64,000 bases of DNA, from NCBI GenBank assembly GCA_009767595.1, contig VSDK01013998.1, positions 209,085 through 273,084 of the forward strand, in the 5' to 3' direction. Both the position numbers and the translations under genes were made by a program. This document shows positions 43,690 through 54,223 of this stretch, piece by piece; within the stretch, counting starts at the first letter, position 1, and each line of letters begins with the position of its first letter. Under the pieces are notes generated by a model that made no database searches, was not told the DNA's origin, and saw nothing but the letters and a program-made list of their open reading frames with translations. Source of the stretch: Symbiodinium kawagutii (taxonomy: Eukaryota; Sar; Dinophyceae; Suessiales; Symbiodiniaceae).

Positions 43690-44420
43690 CCCCAAAAAAA
43701 TCCAAACCATTAACCAAAAATTATTGGCCGTCAAAACTCAATATCACCGGCAGTGTTGGCTATTATCCCCTCGGTCACTTCAGCGGCTGGCAACCGCAGA
43801 AAAGGCTACATGTGCATTTTGGCAAACCTTAGGGGACAACAGCAACTGGGAAACCAAGAATTCCGGTCGCATCTTCATGTGAGGAGTGGATTGGTGGTCG
43901 AGAAGGCCTTTTTTATCCATTTGCCTCATCATACCCATAGAAATCCAAAAGCACCGACAACACTGCATTTGGCGTCATTGCTGCCTGTCACCCGCGCGAA
44001 TGTCTCTCTTCACATCTCTTTTTTCTCTCTGACATCTCTTCTTCTGATCTAGACTACCAGCTTTCCACAACTAGGAAATTTCACTTACAAACTTCCTTCG
44101 GTTAACCCTATCAAACACCAGCTAAGCTTGGTTAAAAACAGCCATTATTTGCCATTATTGAGCCGCATTCTCTTCTGTTTGACTTTGCTGATAGGAGGGT
44201 TTTCGTCGACTTTGCAATCAAAGGACTGTGAAAAACGACCAACGGACAACTTCTCCCATTGGTAAAAATTCCCCGCGCATCCCCAAACTTTTTTCCCCTG
44301 CAGCGTCAAAGCAGCTGTTCAAGCTCGCCAAAGAAATCGTCATGGATGCAGCAGGAGTCAAAGTCAGTCAGTGTATCAGAGAAGAGGAGATGTGTGTGTG
44401 AACGTTAGGAATCGCACCGA
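43690..44420. other. Unassigned sequence
   Basis: Non-repetitive, moderate GC. The frame 43753-44052 (plus) is open, but no motif is recognised. Confidence 0.3.
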
Positions 44421-44449
44421 AGGCATGTTTTTTCTTAGTTTTGTGCTCT

Positions 44450-44570
44450 GGAATGGAAGCCAGCTAAGGTCCGTAAAGCAGCGCGTGGAGGCTTGTCCCG
44501 AAAGCTGCGCCGCTGTGAAAAAAGCACACGAAAATCGCAAGAAACTGCCAGGTCCAGAATACTTTTGTCA
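44450..44570 (+). CDS. Candidate exon, plus strand
   Basis: Preceded by GGAAGCCAG and followed by CTGCCAG|GTCCAG. The frame contains LRSVKQRVEACPESCAAVKK and then AHENRKKLPG. It continues downstream into a CAT microsatellite, so the exon should end near 44560. No family was recognised. Confidence 0.3.
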
Positions 44571-44748
44571 GTTGAAATCTCCAACACACGCGTGCATGTC
44601 AAAATTGTATAAACAACTCACATGCTCTCGACATTTTTTAATGTTCAAATGTCCACAATTTGCACACCATCACATCATCATCGCCATCATCAGCATCATC
44701 ACGATCAGCTTCATCATCATCGTCGTCGTACTCATCCTCAGTCTGTAT

Positions 44749-44755
44749 CACCATT

Positions 44756-44813
<58 letters not shown>

Positions 44814-44814
44814 C
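44749..44814. repeat. (CAT)n microsatellite
   Basis: About 22 CAT units, preceded by imperfect CATCAGCATCATCACGATCA. Confidence 0.95.
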
Positions 44815-44954
44815 TACAAAAACACCATCAGAAAAAACAACACCAGCCAACATTTACTCTACTTCAAGTGATCCCCCATTATATCCTACTATAGACAACT
44901 ACTGGTAGTTCAGCGTTATTAAGCCCTACCACCACCTGAGTTCCATCCCATCCC

Positions 44955-45078
44955 AGCTGCCACCACCAGCCCTTCGGTCGGACTTCCGCCTCCACCAGGC
45001 ATCGCGCCACCAGCGCCGCATCCTCCGTGGGCAGCCGAAGTTGCTGGAAGGCCGCAGACGCGAAGGCCTTCCATCAGG
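44955..45078 (+). CDS. Candidate exon, plus strand
   Basis: GC-rich island ending CTTCCATCAG|GTGACTCG, a good donor. Frames include RSDFRLHQASRHQRRILRGQ then PKLLEGRRREGLPS, and alternatively ATSAASSVGSRSCWKAADAK then AFHQ. The frame is undetermined. Confidence 0.3.
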
Positions 45079-45119
45079 TGACTCGAAGGGGGAGCTGTGC
45101 GCTCCATGGTTACCATGTT

Positions 45120-45490
45120 CTTTTTGGGGTGTTATAAGGGTTATCACCCATGAACCCCTAGGGGTCATTATAACCACAATAGCCTGGGAAACCTGGGAAA
45201 GCCATGGTTTTTTGAGGGAAAGCCTGGGAAACCAGCCGCCATTGATTTATTCGAAAAAATCTATTTGAAAAAGATCGAATCATTTATTTTTTCGAATAAA
45301 TCGTGATCTAACATAGCAATGTAATTCCACCAAATAACAGTTTTCATGGGGGTTCTATAAGGGTTATAACCATCAATAATGGTTAATAATAGGGGACCAA
45401 CAATAATATAGGGATTGTTTGGTTCATAACCAGTGATTTACTACGGGTGCATAATGGTTTTTAGGGAAAGCCTGGGAAACCAGCTACAAA
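45120..45490. repeat. Dispersed repeat pair with GGGAAAGCCTGGGAAACCAG
   Basis: TATAAGGGTTAT and GGGAAAGCCTGGGAAACCAG occur together twice (45130-45238 and 45355-45485), giving an approximately 230-bp direct repeat with strong divergence between. Confidence 0.6.
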
Positions 45491-45549
45491 TAAATGATTT
45501 TCCATTGCCAGGTTACTTTACCAGAGGGTATGTGTACATTGTGGATCAT

Positions 45550-45658
45550 GGTGGTTTCTCAAGTCGTGGGGAACCCCAAAAAAGGATGGTTTATTACTAC
45601 AAATGGTTTATAGTATAGTTTATTATTTGGGGGGTCCCCTGTTTTCAGAAACAGCCAC
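45550..45658. mobile_element. Family B MITE copy
   Basis: Left end GGTGGTTTCTCAAGTCGTGG, right end GGTCCCCTGTTTTCAGAAAC. The core GGTTTATTACTACAAATGGT is typical. Confidence 0.7.
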
Positions 45659-46652
45659 ATGGTTTGTCAATTATACCAGAATCATGCATTTATGCTAGGT
45701 CCCCGCATAACCATTCTAAACCATGTTCATCATGGCTTACTAAGCACAAAAATCGTTATCAATGGGTGATATCCAAACAGATTGGCTAGGTATATCCCTA
45801 TGAACCAGTTGTGAAAAAAGTTCGAATATCCAAGCGGTTGATAATCCATATGAAGGAAATAATCTCATAAGGATATATCTGTAGGGTCAATCCCTTAGGA
45901 TCCCTTGGGATATTTCTCCTATTGATAAACAGTGAGGTATCTCCTTCATGGCCTGTGCCGAGTCGCCTCTAGCTGGGCTGCAGCAAACTTCTTCATGGCG
46001 ATGCGATGAAACTGCCCGCGTTTTCGTCAAAGGCTCATCTTCCAGAAATGGAGAGCCCTGGTTCAGCACGACTAAGTGGCTAACGTACTGTCTCTCAGCT
46101 CATGGCGAACGAACAAATGGAGGGATACTGGTTGTCATGAGGGCCAATTGTATCCCGCTTATCCTACTTAGTCACAGCCATAATTGTCCCGATGACGTAA
46201 ACTGCCGAGGTATGCCAACTTACCAACAGGCTGCTCTTGCATCTGATAAGTCTCATCTGGTTCCAGGATCATGTTTCTACCTGGTTGCTTATGTTTCTGC
46301 ATAATGCGTTTAGATACATATCTATATGTTCACGTAAATGTGGGATGTATGTCCATGTACTACATATACATACAGTAGCATGTTGACCTATGTAGAAATG
46401 TCATCCACACTACAATGGCTGCTAGGAACAGAATGTGGTTGTACCAGTGTTGCCAACCTATTTTGTAGGCAACAACTCAGCTCGAGCCATTATCCGGCGT
46501 CGCGATGATAGTGAAGGTCAGTTGATGATGGTCACGACCATGGGTTACAGGGGGTTCTTAAAGGTACTAACGCCAAAGTTCTGGATGGTTGATAAGAATG
46601 GTAACAATGGTCATTAGCAAGGGATAATCACCAGTGATAGGAGGTATACCAA

Positions 46653-46791
46653 CTATAATGGATGGTTTACTGCTATAAGTGATCAATAAACTGGATGATA
46701 ACTGGGGGGGTTGAGGAACCACCATATGTTACTGCTATAAATGATCAATAAACTGGATGATAACTGGGGGGGTTGAGGAACCACCATATGC
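46653..46791. repeat. Tandem duplication of a family B half-element (62 bp)
   Basis: TACTGCTATAAATGATCAAT then AAACTGGATGATAACTGGGG then GGGTTGAGGAACCACCATAT appears twice with one or two changes. Confidence 0.8.
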
Positions 46792-46799
46792 TAGTGCTA

Positions 46800-48080
46800 T
46801 TCCAGTGCTAAGGAATTGTTGGATGATGTCTTATATGGGTTGGCAGTGGGTTGACAAGATTGCAAAAGATTCTTCAAGAACAGCCATTTGTGCTTAACAC
46901 TGGCCAGCAGTGGTCAAGAATGGTTCTAAACTTATAGAATTCAAGAATGCTTTCAAAGATTTGCCAGGGTGACTCGTAGTGGACTATAGCTAACCGCAAG
47001 CAAGAGCAATCGATGATGGGCCGGACATTGCTGTACATCATTTAATCATGTTTGATGAAGATAGTCAGTAATCTGGTTGGTGGTTTCAACCCCTTTGAAA
47101 AGTATGAGTCAACCAACCAATTGTTGATAATTAACTACCAGGGAAAATAAAAAATGTTTGAAACCAACGAGTGAATTTCTGGTGAATTGATGGAGTTATG
47201 CTCGGGCAATCTAAACTCTCGGCAATGAAAGATCCATCAGCGGTCTTTGGATTGCCATTGGCAATCATTTACCGTTGGCTACCAGTACCAGCTGCCCTGA
47301 AGTCTATCAGCAAAAAATGAGGGAATCTAAAACCTCTATCATGTACCAGCCTGGGAAAGCCGGTCATTTTCCAGCCAGCAAGCTGTTCGACGACTGGGGG
47401 GTTTTGCCGTTAATAGTTTCCGTAGCTTGTGGATAATAACTAATTCATCAAAAGAACAATTATTACTAAATTTGTTGTCGTCATCCATAGAAGGCAATTT
47501 TTGATAGCTAATGACATGTACTTGATGCATCGATTCCTAACACTTACCAAATCTTGCTGAATCATTAAAAGCTTGCAGTCAATGCCGACATAAAACCAAG
47601 ATTCCTGGCCGCGCTCCTTCCGGATCTGCTAAACCTGCCCAACAGTCCCTAGCTCACCTTACCGCTGCAGGCCTGCCTTAACCATTTCTATGGAGCATCC
47701 ATTGTGTTGAACCTCGCTTGTCAAAAGCTTGATTCGCCCTGACTCTCCATGATGAGCCAGTTGCTTGTCCAGCCACTGTCATGAGCCGCAGAGATTTGTT
47801 GGTCATAGCAATTTGTTCGTGGTGAAGCAGCCACCAACCAGCTTGATGGCTCTGAATTGCCACGTTTCATGCTTCACCCTTTTGAACCATGTGGTGGTCA
47901 TTCCTGTAACCACCGAAGCACTATCTGTTGATTGGCCAGCTGGATGTTGACTTTGCAATCATTCTTACCCCTTTTGGATGATAGCAACTACTTTTTTCCC
48001 AAGGGATTCATCGAATCACCAAGATCAGTTGATGATGACATATGATAATCACATCTTTTGCTTCACCATTCAGTATCCAT
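46800..48080. other. Non-coding DNA with one family C copy
   Basis: Family C lies at 47073-47168 (CTGGTTGGTGGTTTCAACCC to TTTGAAACCAAC). The remainder contains degenerate repeats and non-repetitive sequence without recognised genes. 47678-47950 is open on both strands, but motif-free. Confidence 0.45.
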
Positions 48081-48219
48081 ATCAGTCACTTAATCATTGA
48101 TTGGCCATCATTCGCCACTAATGAACCATTCTTCACCATGTTCAACCATAGATCAACCCCTTGAATCATCGCTTCCATCCGCCCCTCCCAGCCATCCTTC
48201 ACCATGCGACAGCTCACAG

Positions 48220-48383
48220 GTGCAGCCGCCACGGCCACGACACCTTTTCACGTTAAAAATCTGCGGCCAACGCCCAGCTCCGGGTCCGCAAGCTCAACGC
48301 TGGATGAACTGCATGGAGCTGATCGCACCCAGGAAGAACACGGTGGGCACCTACCGTGGCGGTCGCTGGGGATCCCTTGGAGG
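48220..48383 (+). CDS. Candidate exon, plus strand
   Basis: GC-rich. The acceptor-like border is GCTCACAG|GTGCAGCC and the donor-like border is CTTGGAGG|GTCAAC. Two frames are open: FTLKICGQRPAPGPQAQRWM then NCMELIAPRKNTVGTYRGG, and TLDELHGADRTQEEHGGHLP. Family not recognised. Confidence 0.3.
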
Positions 48384-48639
48384 GTCAACATGGGTGGCCC
48401 TTGACTTCGTTAATCCATGATTCGAACCAACACAACTGGGTGGGTCAACAGGGGTCGGTGAGAGACTTCCTCAACCCATCATGAACACTCAACACCAACA
48501 AAAAGGTCAACGTTGACACAAAAAAAAACACAAGTGAATGATGAGATGGTCAGTGTGACCAACACTAGGCCCTACATCCATGTCATTCACCCACCACTAA
48601 CCAACACTGCTAACATGAACCCCTTACCCCTCACCCCTC

Positions 48640-48770
48640 ACCACCCTGGCCATCACCACCCCCCAACTGCCGCCACTGCGGCACCACAAGAGCATGGACA
48701 GCCAACCAGCGGAAGGTGAAGATGGGATAGGCCACTGGAGTCCTCGCAGAGTGACATTGCTGCTGAGCCA
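48640..48770. other. GC-rich island, possible exon
   Basis: A short island between CACCCCTCACC repeats and AT-rich DNA. The plus frame ends GHHHPPTAATAAPQEHGQPT SGR. There is no further support. Confidence 0.2.
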
Positions 48771-48980
48771 GGCCACGTGATGGGAATGACGAATTGACGA
48801 TCAAAAATTGATTAACTATGGGTATAAAATTAACTAATAACATCACCTAAGCAATAATGGGGATAATAAGCAACAATGATAGGAAAATCGATTAGTAACC
48901 AATTGGTTAATTAGTATTAATCCATGACGAATCGATTTTTGATACAATACAACCAATAATAAACAAACCATACAACCCAT

Positions 48981-49075
48981 GGTTCTGGGTCAATACTAAT
49001 TAGCCAATTTCATGGGGGATAAGTTCACCAACAATTTCATAGGGAAAACAATGGCTAATGATGGGGAAACCAGGT
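48981..49075 (-). mobile_element. Diverged family A copy
   Basis: GGTTCTGGGTCAATACTAAT to ATGATGGGGAAACCAGGTC. The second terminus is missing. Confidence 0.5.
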
Positions 49076-49108
49076 CATGGTTGTATGGTTTGTTTCTTAC
49101 CGAACATG

Positions 49109-49420
49109 AGGCTTTCTCAAAATGAGGCTTTCTCAAAATGGGGTTTTCTCAAAATGGGGCTTTCTCAAAATATGGCTCAACCAAAATGAATGGTTTAGCA
49201 CTATAAAGGTTCAAGAAACTGGATGATTTGGGGGTACCCGTATGACTTCAGAAACTACAAAAGGGATAAGTCATGTTTATTACTAAAAATGGTTGATAAA
49301 GGATGATTAAGGATGATTTGGGAGTACCCCTATGACTTCAGAACCAATAATAGCTGGTTGATGATTAATGATAGCTGGTCAATATTAATCAACCAACCAA
49401 TGGTTTAGCTGGTTAATCAT
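49109..49420. repeat. Tandem GGCTTTCTCAAAATG units and family B relics
   Basis: Four 17-bp copies of GAGGCTTTCTCAAAATG at 49109-49176 look like tandem amplification of a family B terminus. Two right-end relics (GATTTGGGGGTACCCGTATG and GATTTGGGAGTACCCCTATG) follow. A truncated family A relic (GGTCAATATTAATCAACCAA) leads up to the LINE insertion point. Confidence 0.65.
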
Positions 49421-49433
49421 AGGGGATAACAAC
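49421..49433. repeat. Target-site duplication, left copy
   Basis: AGGGGATAACAAC, identical to 59379-59391. It borders the retrotransposon on its 5' side. Confidence 0.8.
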
Positions 49434-49501
49434 AGCCTTTGGACCAAGCTCCTACCAGAGGTGAGGTGGTGCAAGCGAAACGCTTGGAGGGCCGTTTAGC
49501 C

Positions 49502-51166
49502 ATGGATGACCTCTTTGCGGTTTTGGAGCCCCCCTGGCAATCCACGGAGGAGCACACCCGGGTTGACCTACTTGCTGAAGTGATCATTTTGGACCCCAAG
49601 CAACAAAGACACCTGATTCGCACAGCTCTGCACCGGAAGTTGTTGACAGTCAGTGGTGACATTCACCCCACGGCCATCGCTGTCACCATTTTGGGAGGAG
49701 CTTATCGAAAGGGACAACATGGTTATCATGTTCACATTGATGACCAAGCCAGTGTACTCAATCATCCCATGCCTTCGACAGATGACTACTCAGCTGTCAT
49801 TGAGACTTGTGCTGGAATTGGCGGGATTGGGGAAGGAGCCCATGCAGCAGGGTTCTTCATTGCTGCCATGAACGACAAGCAAGAAGAGTTTTCCAAGTTC
49901 ACCCAACGCCAACAGTATGACTACACAGTTACTGGTGACATTTCAGACAATCGAACATTGGTGGAAATTCACAGCATGCGCAGTTCCACGAGTGTACTCA
50001 CAGCAGGATTTCCCTGCCAGCCGTGGTCAGCCCTGGGTGATCAACGAGGTAGTGCTGATGGAAGAGCCATGACTTTGTTGTACATTTTCCGGGCGGCCTG
50101 GTTCCTGCGAAGTCACGGGCTGCTGCTGGAGTGTGTACCCCAAGCCAAGGATGACCCTAAGGTGAAGTCTCTGCTTGCGCAATGGTGCAGACTGACCCAT
50201 TCCACCAAGAGCGATGTCACTCTGGAACTGAGTCAGGTGTGGCCATCTCGGAGGCACAGGTGGTGGTGTTTGCTGACTTCTTGTGGGATGGTATCCCCCA
50301 CTTTGCATCCGTTTCCTCGATTGCCCAAGCATCCGGTCGTAGGTGATGTTTTACCTGTTTTTCCCCGGTGGCCGGTTGAAGAACTAGGACAGTTAACCCT
50401 AGGACAGTATGAAACATCACAGTTCGAACAATGCGGAGGGCTGGCTAGGAACATGATTCGCAGTGACCAGCCTTTGCCCACAGCCCTTCATGGGTGGGCC
50501 AACCAGTTGGACCCATGCCCATGCAAATGCCGTCAAGGACCGATGTCCTACCAACGTCTCCACCAGAAGGGGCTGTTTGGAGCACTGGTTGATGTGGAGG
50601 GATCTCACACCATACAAGGGCACCAGGTCCCCAAAACACGTCACATCCACCCTTGGGAACTGGCTACCTTGTTGGGGATGTATCCGGGAAAGACATGGAT
50701 GCCTTCTTTGAAGTTGTCAATATGTGGGTTAGGCCAATTGGCATCACCGCTGCAAGCCTCATGGATTGCCAGTCAGTACCGGTTTGCCAACAAGGAGTCA
50801 TTCCCCCAACCAGTGTTGACCCCAGAGGAAGTGTTGTGGAACCAATGCACTCGCATTTTCGCTGCCCGAGATACCATGTTGCCAGCCATTGCCGACTACC
50901 CGCAGGTAGCCCAGTTCCAAGACACATTGCATGGCATGTTGCACACTATGGCCAACCATCGCAGTGTACCACCAGCCATACCAGCACCAGAAAGCAGCGG
51001 GGCCAGTTCGGACGAACCATTGTCCACACGCCTTGCCAATTTCGTCAGCAGCCACCCAACTCCACCCCAGGTGGTGGAGCCCATGCCTGTCGTTGATGAA
51101 ACCCCTGCCACTGCCCTTGAGTGGAGTGTATTTGATACCATTGACCAAGCTCGCCATGAGGCTTGA
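49502..51166 (+). CDS. Retrotransposon-encoded C5 cytosine DNA methyltransferase
   Basis: The first ATG of the open frame is 49502 (554 residues); the frame itself is open from 49430. Motif I is ETCAGIGGIGEGAHAAGF (C103 region), the SAM-binding loop. Motif IV is GFPCQPWSALGDQRGSADGR with catalytic Cys at residue 172. Motif VI is LLLECV, where the usual ENV has the glutamate (E210) but Cys in place of Asn. Motif VIII is VWPSRRHRWW. Motifs IX-X are HPWELATLLGMYPGKTW and GLGQLASPLQASWIASQY. The family transfers methyl from SAM to carbon 5 of cytosine. There are no chromatin-reader domains. The C-terminal 90 residues are Pro/Ser-rich. It ends at TGA 51164-51166, and the frame then continues open into the next ORF. 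Capture of such enzymes by retrotransposons has been reported in dinoflagellates. Confidence 0.8.
   Translation: MDDLFAVLEPPWQSTEEHTRVDLLAEVIILDPKQQRHLIRTALHRKLLTVSGDIHPTAIAVTILGGAYRKGQHGYHVHIDDQASVLNHPMPSTDDYSAVIETCAGIGGIGEGAHAAGFFIAAMNDKQEEFSKFTQRQQYDYTVTGDISDNRTLVEIHSMRSSTSVLTAGFPCQPWSALGDQRGSADGRAMTLLYIFRAAWFLRSHGLLLECVPQAKDDPKVKSLLAQWCRLTHSTKSDVTLELSQVWPSRRHRWWCLLTSCGMVSPTLHPFPRLPKHPVVGDVLPVFPRWPVEELGQLTLGQYETSQFEQCGGLARNMIRSDQPLPTALHGWANQLDPCPCKCRQGPMSYQRLHQKGLFGALVDVEGSHTIQGHQVPKTRHIHPWELATLLGMYPGKTWMPSLKLSICGLGQLASPLQASWIASQYRFANKESFPQPVLTPEEVLWNQCTRIFAARDTMLPAIADYPQVAQFQDTLHGMLHTMANHRSVPPAIPAPESSGASSDEPLSTRLANFVSSHPTPPQVVEPMPVVDETPATALEWSVFDTIDQARHEA
51164..51166 (+). other. In-frame TGA joining methyltransferase and ORF1-like frames
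   Basis: The context is GAG GCT TGA CAA CGC. The frame downstream is open without interruption to 54202, and no in-frame ATG occurs for 132 codons (next at 51563). So the stop either is read through or is a CGA-to-TGA change. Confidence 0.7.
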
Positions 51167-54100
51167 CAACGCACAGGAAGGAATCCTGCCTTTAGCACAT
51201 CGCATGCAGACCACGTCGATCAGCCTGCCGCCAAACGTGTCCGTAGGAACTCCAGCCCAACCACTGATGCAGCTTTGAACCATGTTGCGTCTCATGATCC
51301 GACTGTTGATGTTGCAAGCGAGGTCTTTGAGACACCGCAACCTGCCGTCAGCCCTCCAGCTGCAGTCCCCAGTACTGCACTTGAGGATCCAAGTGCTCGC
51401 TCTGAAGCAGAGGCCAGCCACGAGGACCACACTCCCACAGATCCAGTCCCGACTGCCACGAGTGCAAGCCCTGAGCCAGTTTCGCTTCAGGTCATTGGCT
51501 ACCCAGACAGTGTTCCAGTCAACCAGGTTGTGGTAGCAGGAACCAACCCAGCTGATTTGCTGATGGCTGAACAGCGGTTGGTTGGAGAAGTTCCCCGCCT
51601 TCAACTGGTCAATGCTATGGGCGGTGATTGTATAATGGTCCACCCAATCCAACATTTCCAACAACTGCGAATTGTTGACCGTGACATGCGAAGAGCTCTT
51701 TGCCCTTTGGTTGATCGGAGCACAGCACCAGCGGTTGCATCTGTCCACCATGAGATGTCACGACTCCATGTTTTGGTGCAACAACAATCCTGGGTAGCTT
51801 CAGATGAGATGGCTTACTATTTATGCAACCTACATCAGGGATCGCCCAACTTCCAGTTTCAAGTGTATGTGGTCCCACCCTCACTTGAGGGTCGACACCT
51901 GGGCAATGTGCTTGGTGGACTGGTCCTTGAGATTTTTGAGGCCTTGCAAGTGGGCGACCGATACCTGTTGATGGTTTTGCATGATCACCATTGGATCCCA
52001 ATGCTGTTCACCCGTCAGCCAGAACACATAGACCAGGTCGTCCCCCCTGAAGGCTTGGTTTTGTTGGAAGCAATTGGTGAAGTGTGGAACTTGTCAGGTA
52101 CCACATCCACTCCCACCACCAAGACAGTGACCCACATGTTTCCGGGAGACTGTGGATTTCAGGCGATCATTTGGACAGCACATGCCATCGACCCAGACAG
52201 CACCGTTGCCTGGTTGGAAGAACACCACGCCATTGCATGGAGGTTGGCATTCATGCATCATTTGTTCACACATGGACTGGATCAAACTGTGATCATTCCT
52301 AGCCAATTGGGCCTTGGAGGTGCCAAGGGTGGAGAATCCTTGGAAAACCAACTCCAACGAGTCCTGGAGGACCATGGAGTTCCTGCCGACCAGCTGAAGC
52401 AGCGAGCCGACCAAATCATTGATCAATTGGGTCGCCAAGCAGTGACTAGTTCCTTTCGAGCAAAGAATGCCTGGCAGGACCTCAAAGCCAAAGCCAATGC
52501 AGTGCGACCTAAGCTGCAGTTGGTTCACCCTTCAGAGCTGAATGAAGTCCTGGCCCAGCGAGCCAAGTCAGGACGCCCTGTCGGCAATCGCAACCGCCCC
52601 AAGCAGCCACCCAGACAGGTCCCAATGCAGTTGCAACCGACTGACATCACTGTTCCGACTGGAATTTTTCAACAAGCACCTGGAGACTATCTGCCGCAGG
52701 TATCGTTGCTCAACTTGGGTCATGATAGCAAAGGAATTGGTTTGACCACTGCGATGGAAGCTGCACCTTACTTGAAGGTTAAGCAGCCAATCAGCAAACA
52801 CAGTCTTGCACTTTTAGTCCTCGACCACCAGCACCCGAGCATGGTAGGAGTAGGCACCATGGTTCGTTTTCCATGTCGATCCACCTTGACTGACGAGCCC
52901 ATGATTGCATCCGCTAAGCTCATCCAACTCGGGGCCATCTCTGCAGTGCGTAGTGAGCCCACCCAGAAATTGGAAGTTGAAGAGGAGGCCCACCAGGTGA
53001 TTCGCCTTGTCGTGTTCCGGGATGAGATCCAAGACTCTTGGCAACAGTTTTGCGCACATCCAGTCAAGCACACGATTGCTTTGTTGCCACCGTTGCAAGC
53101 ACCCGAAGGGCAGCCGAGTTTCATTGTGGATGTTTGGGATCGCCAGTATCTTGGGCTTAAGCTGGACAGGAGATCCCCCCAAGCTGCCGAGGTTTTCATT
53201 GTCACAGTTCGCGTGGTCGGATGCTCCTTGCAGGAGATCTTGAATGCCAGTGGCTCTGCAGGAGCCTATGCTGAACCCAGAGAATCGGATGGCAGACTCC
53301 CTGCTCATGCATACCGGGTCATATGGTTGCCCCACCTTGACAAAGCCAATGCAAGGGCCGCCATGAATACGAGTCAGACATGGGCATGTTTGGCCCGGCA
53401 GGCCAACCGGTTTGGGTTGAGAACCCTGGCCGCAGATGCTGAAGAGGTCCATCGACAACACAAATCCACACCATTTCTGAACTCGATCAATGTTCAGTCG
53501 TACCTTGTGGGCCCCTTTCCCTTTGGAGCCACTCGCCAAGGGATCACACGCATCTTTGAAGCATGGGCATGGAGAGCCAGGCCCATCCAACCTCGCATGC
53601 GCAGTGCAGACGGTGTAGGACTTATTTGGTCCGTTCAGGCCGAGACCAAACCGAGTAGCGAAGCATACCAATTGGCCCACGGTGACGTTGTCATCACTGC
53701 AGATCAACCTCGTCACCCTGATGGTCCCAAGCACCGCAGAGATTTGCAGGCCAGTCCAGCCACCATCGCAGCACTCCGAGGCAAAGGCAAAGATTCCACG
53801 GACCCTTGGCTTGACAATGATCCATGGGGAGGAACTGTCAAGGTTGCCAAAGTTGAATCACATCCCGCTTTGACAGCTCAGCAACTGGACTCCATTGCCC
53901 ACACCGTGGAACAAAGGATCACCCAGAGGAAGGATGAGGATGAGGACATGGAGTTGCAACCGGTGACTGATGATCGAGTCACCCAGTTGGAGGCTCGCAT
54001 GCAGTCCATGGAGCACGCATTGCAGCAGCATCAACAGCAACAGCAAACGCAGCACCATGAGCTGCAACAGCAGATTGCAGGGGTCCAACAGACAGTTGAG

Positions 54101-54205
54101 AGGTCTGTGCATGAGCTGCTGGACCATCGCTTTCAGGAACAGCTGACACACATCGATCAGCTGTTGGCCAAGAGGCGCATGGTTGAACCATCCCGCACTG
54201 ATTGA
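51167..54205 (+). CDS. ORF1-like protein of the LINE, possible cysteine peptidase and coiled coil
   Basis: The frame is continuous with the methyltransferase except for TGA 51164. Counting from codon 51275 it has 976 residues. It opens with a basic, possibly nuclear-targeting stretch (AAKRVRRNSS at about 51230) and a Pro/Thr/Ser-rich linker. LLMVLHDHHWIPMLF (H236-W240) is followed by FPGDCGFQAIIWTAHA (C293), a pairing reminiscent of papain/OTU-like cysteine peptidases but in His-before-Cys order; activity is uncertain. Residues about 730-780 (VGPFPFGATRQGITRIFEAW) may form a nucleic-acid-binding fold. DPWLDNDPWGG precedes a Gln-rich coiled coil (about 870-965). LINE ORF1 proteins bind element RNA; that role is inferred. 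It ends TGA 54203-54205. Confidence 0.65.
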   Translation, partial: QRTGRNPAFSTSHADHVDQPAAKRVRRNSSPTTDAALNHVASHDPTVDVASEVFETPQPAVSPPAAVPSTALEDPSARSEAEASHEDHTPTDPVPTATSASPEPVSLQVIGYPDSVPVNQVVVAGTNPADLLMAEQRLVGEVPRLQLVNAMGGDCIMVHPIQHFQQLRIVDRDMRRALCPLVDRSTAPAVASVHHEMSRLHVLVQQQSWVASDEMAYYLCNLHQGSPNFQFQVYVVPPSLEGRHLGNVLGGLVLEIFEALQVGDRYLLMVLHDHHWIPMLFTRQPEHIDQVVPPEGLVLLEAIGEVWNLSGTTSTPTTKTVTHMFPGDCGFQAIIWTAHAIDPDSTVAWLEEHHAIAWRLAFMHHLFTHGLDQTVIIPSQLGLGGAKGGESLENQLQRVLEDHGVPADQLKQRADQIIDQLGRQAVTSSFRAKNAWQDLKAKANAVRPKLQLVHPSELNEVLAQRAKSGRPVGNRNRPKQPPRQVPMQLQPTDITVPTGIFQQAPGDYLPQVSLLNLGHDSKGIGLTTAMEAAPYLKVKQPISKHSLALLVLDHQHPSMVGVGTMVRFPCRSTLTDEPMIASAKLIQLGAISAVRSEPTQKLEVEEEAHQVIRLVVFRDEIQDSWQQFCAHPVKHTIALLPPLQAPEGQPSFIVDVWDRQYLGLKLDRRSPQAAEVFIVTVRVVGCSLQEILNASGSAGAYAEPRESDGRLPAHAYRVIWLPHLDKANARAAMNTSQTWACLARQANRFGLRTLAADAEEVHRQHKSTPFLNSINVQSYLVGPFPFGATRQGITRIFEAWAWRARPIQPRMRSADGVGLIWSVQAETKPSSEAYQLAHGDVVITADQPRHPDGPKHRRDLQASPATIAALRGKGKDSTDPWLDNDPWGGTVKVAKVESHPALTAQQLDSIAHTVEQRITQRKDEDEDMELQPVTDDRVTQLEARMQSMEHALQQHQQQQQTQHHELQQQIAGVQQTVERSVHELLDHRFQEQLTHIDQLLAKRRMVEPSRTD
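54203..54205 (+). other. In-frame TGA between ORF1-like and pol frames
   Basis: The context is CTG ATT TGA CAA ACA GGG CCC ACC AAG ATG. The pol ATG (54224) is in the same frame, 18 nt downstream. Termination with reinitiation, or readthrough, could both produce the pol protein. Confidence 0.75.
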
Positions 54206-54223
54206 CAAACAGGGCCCACCAAG

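Noticed and set aside
50798-51751. 317-codon minus frame opposite the LINE
   Set aside because: Shadow of the plus-strand methyltransferase/ORF1 frame. No motif on the minus strand.
52814-53734. 306-codon minus frame opposite the LINE
   Set aside because: Shadow of the plus-strand ORF1-like frame.
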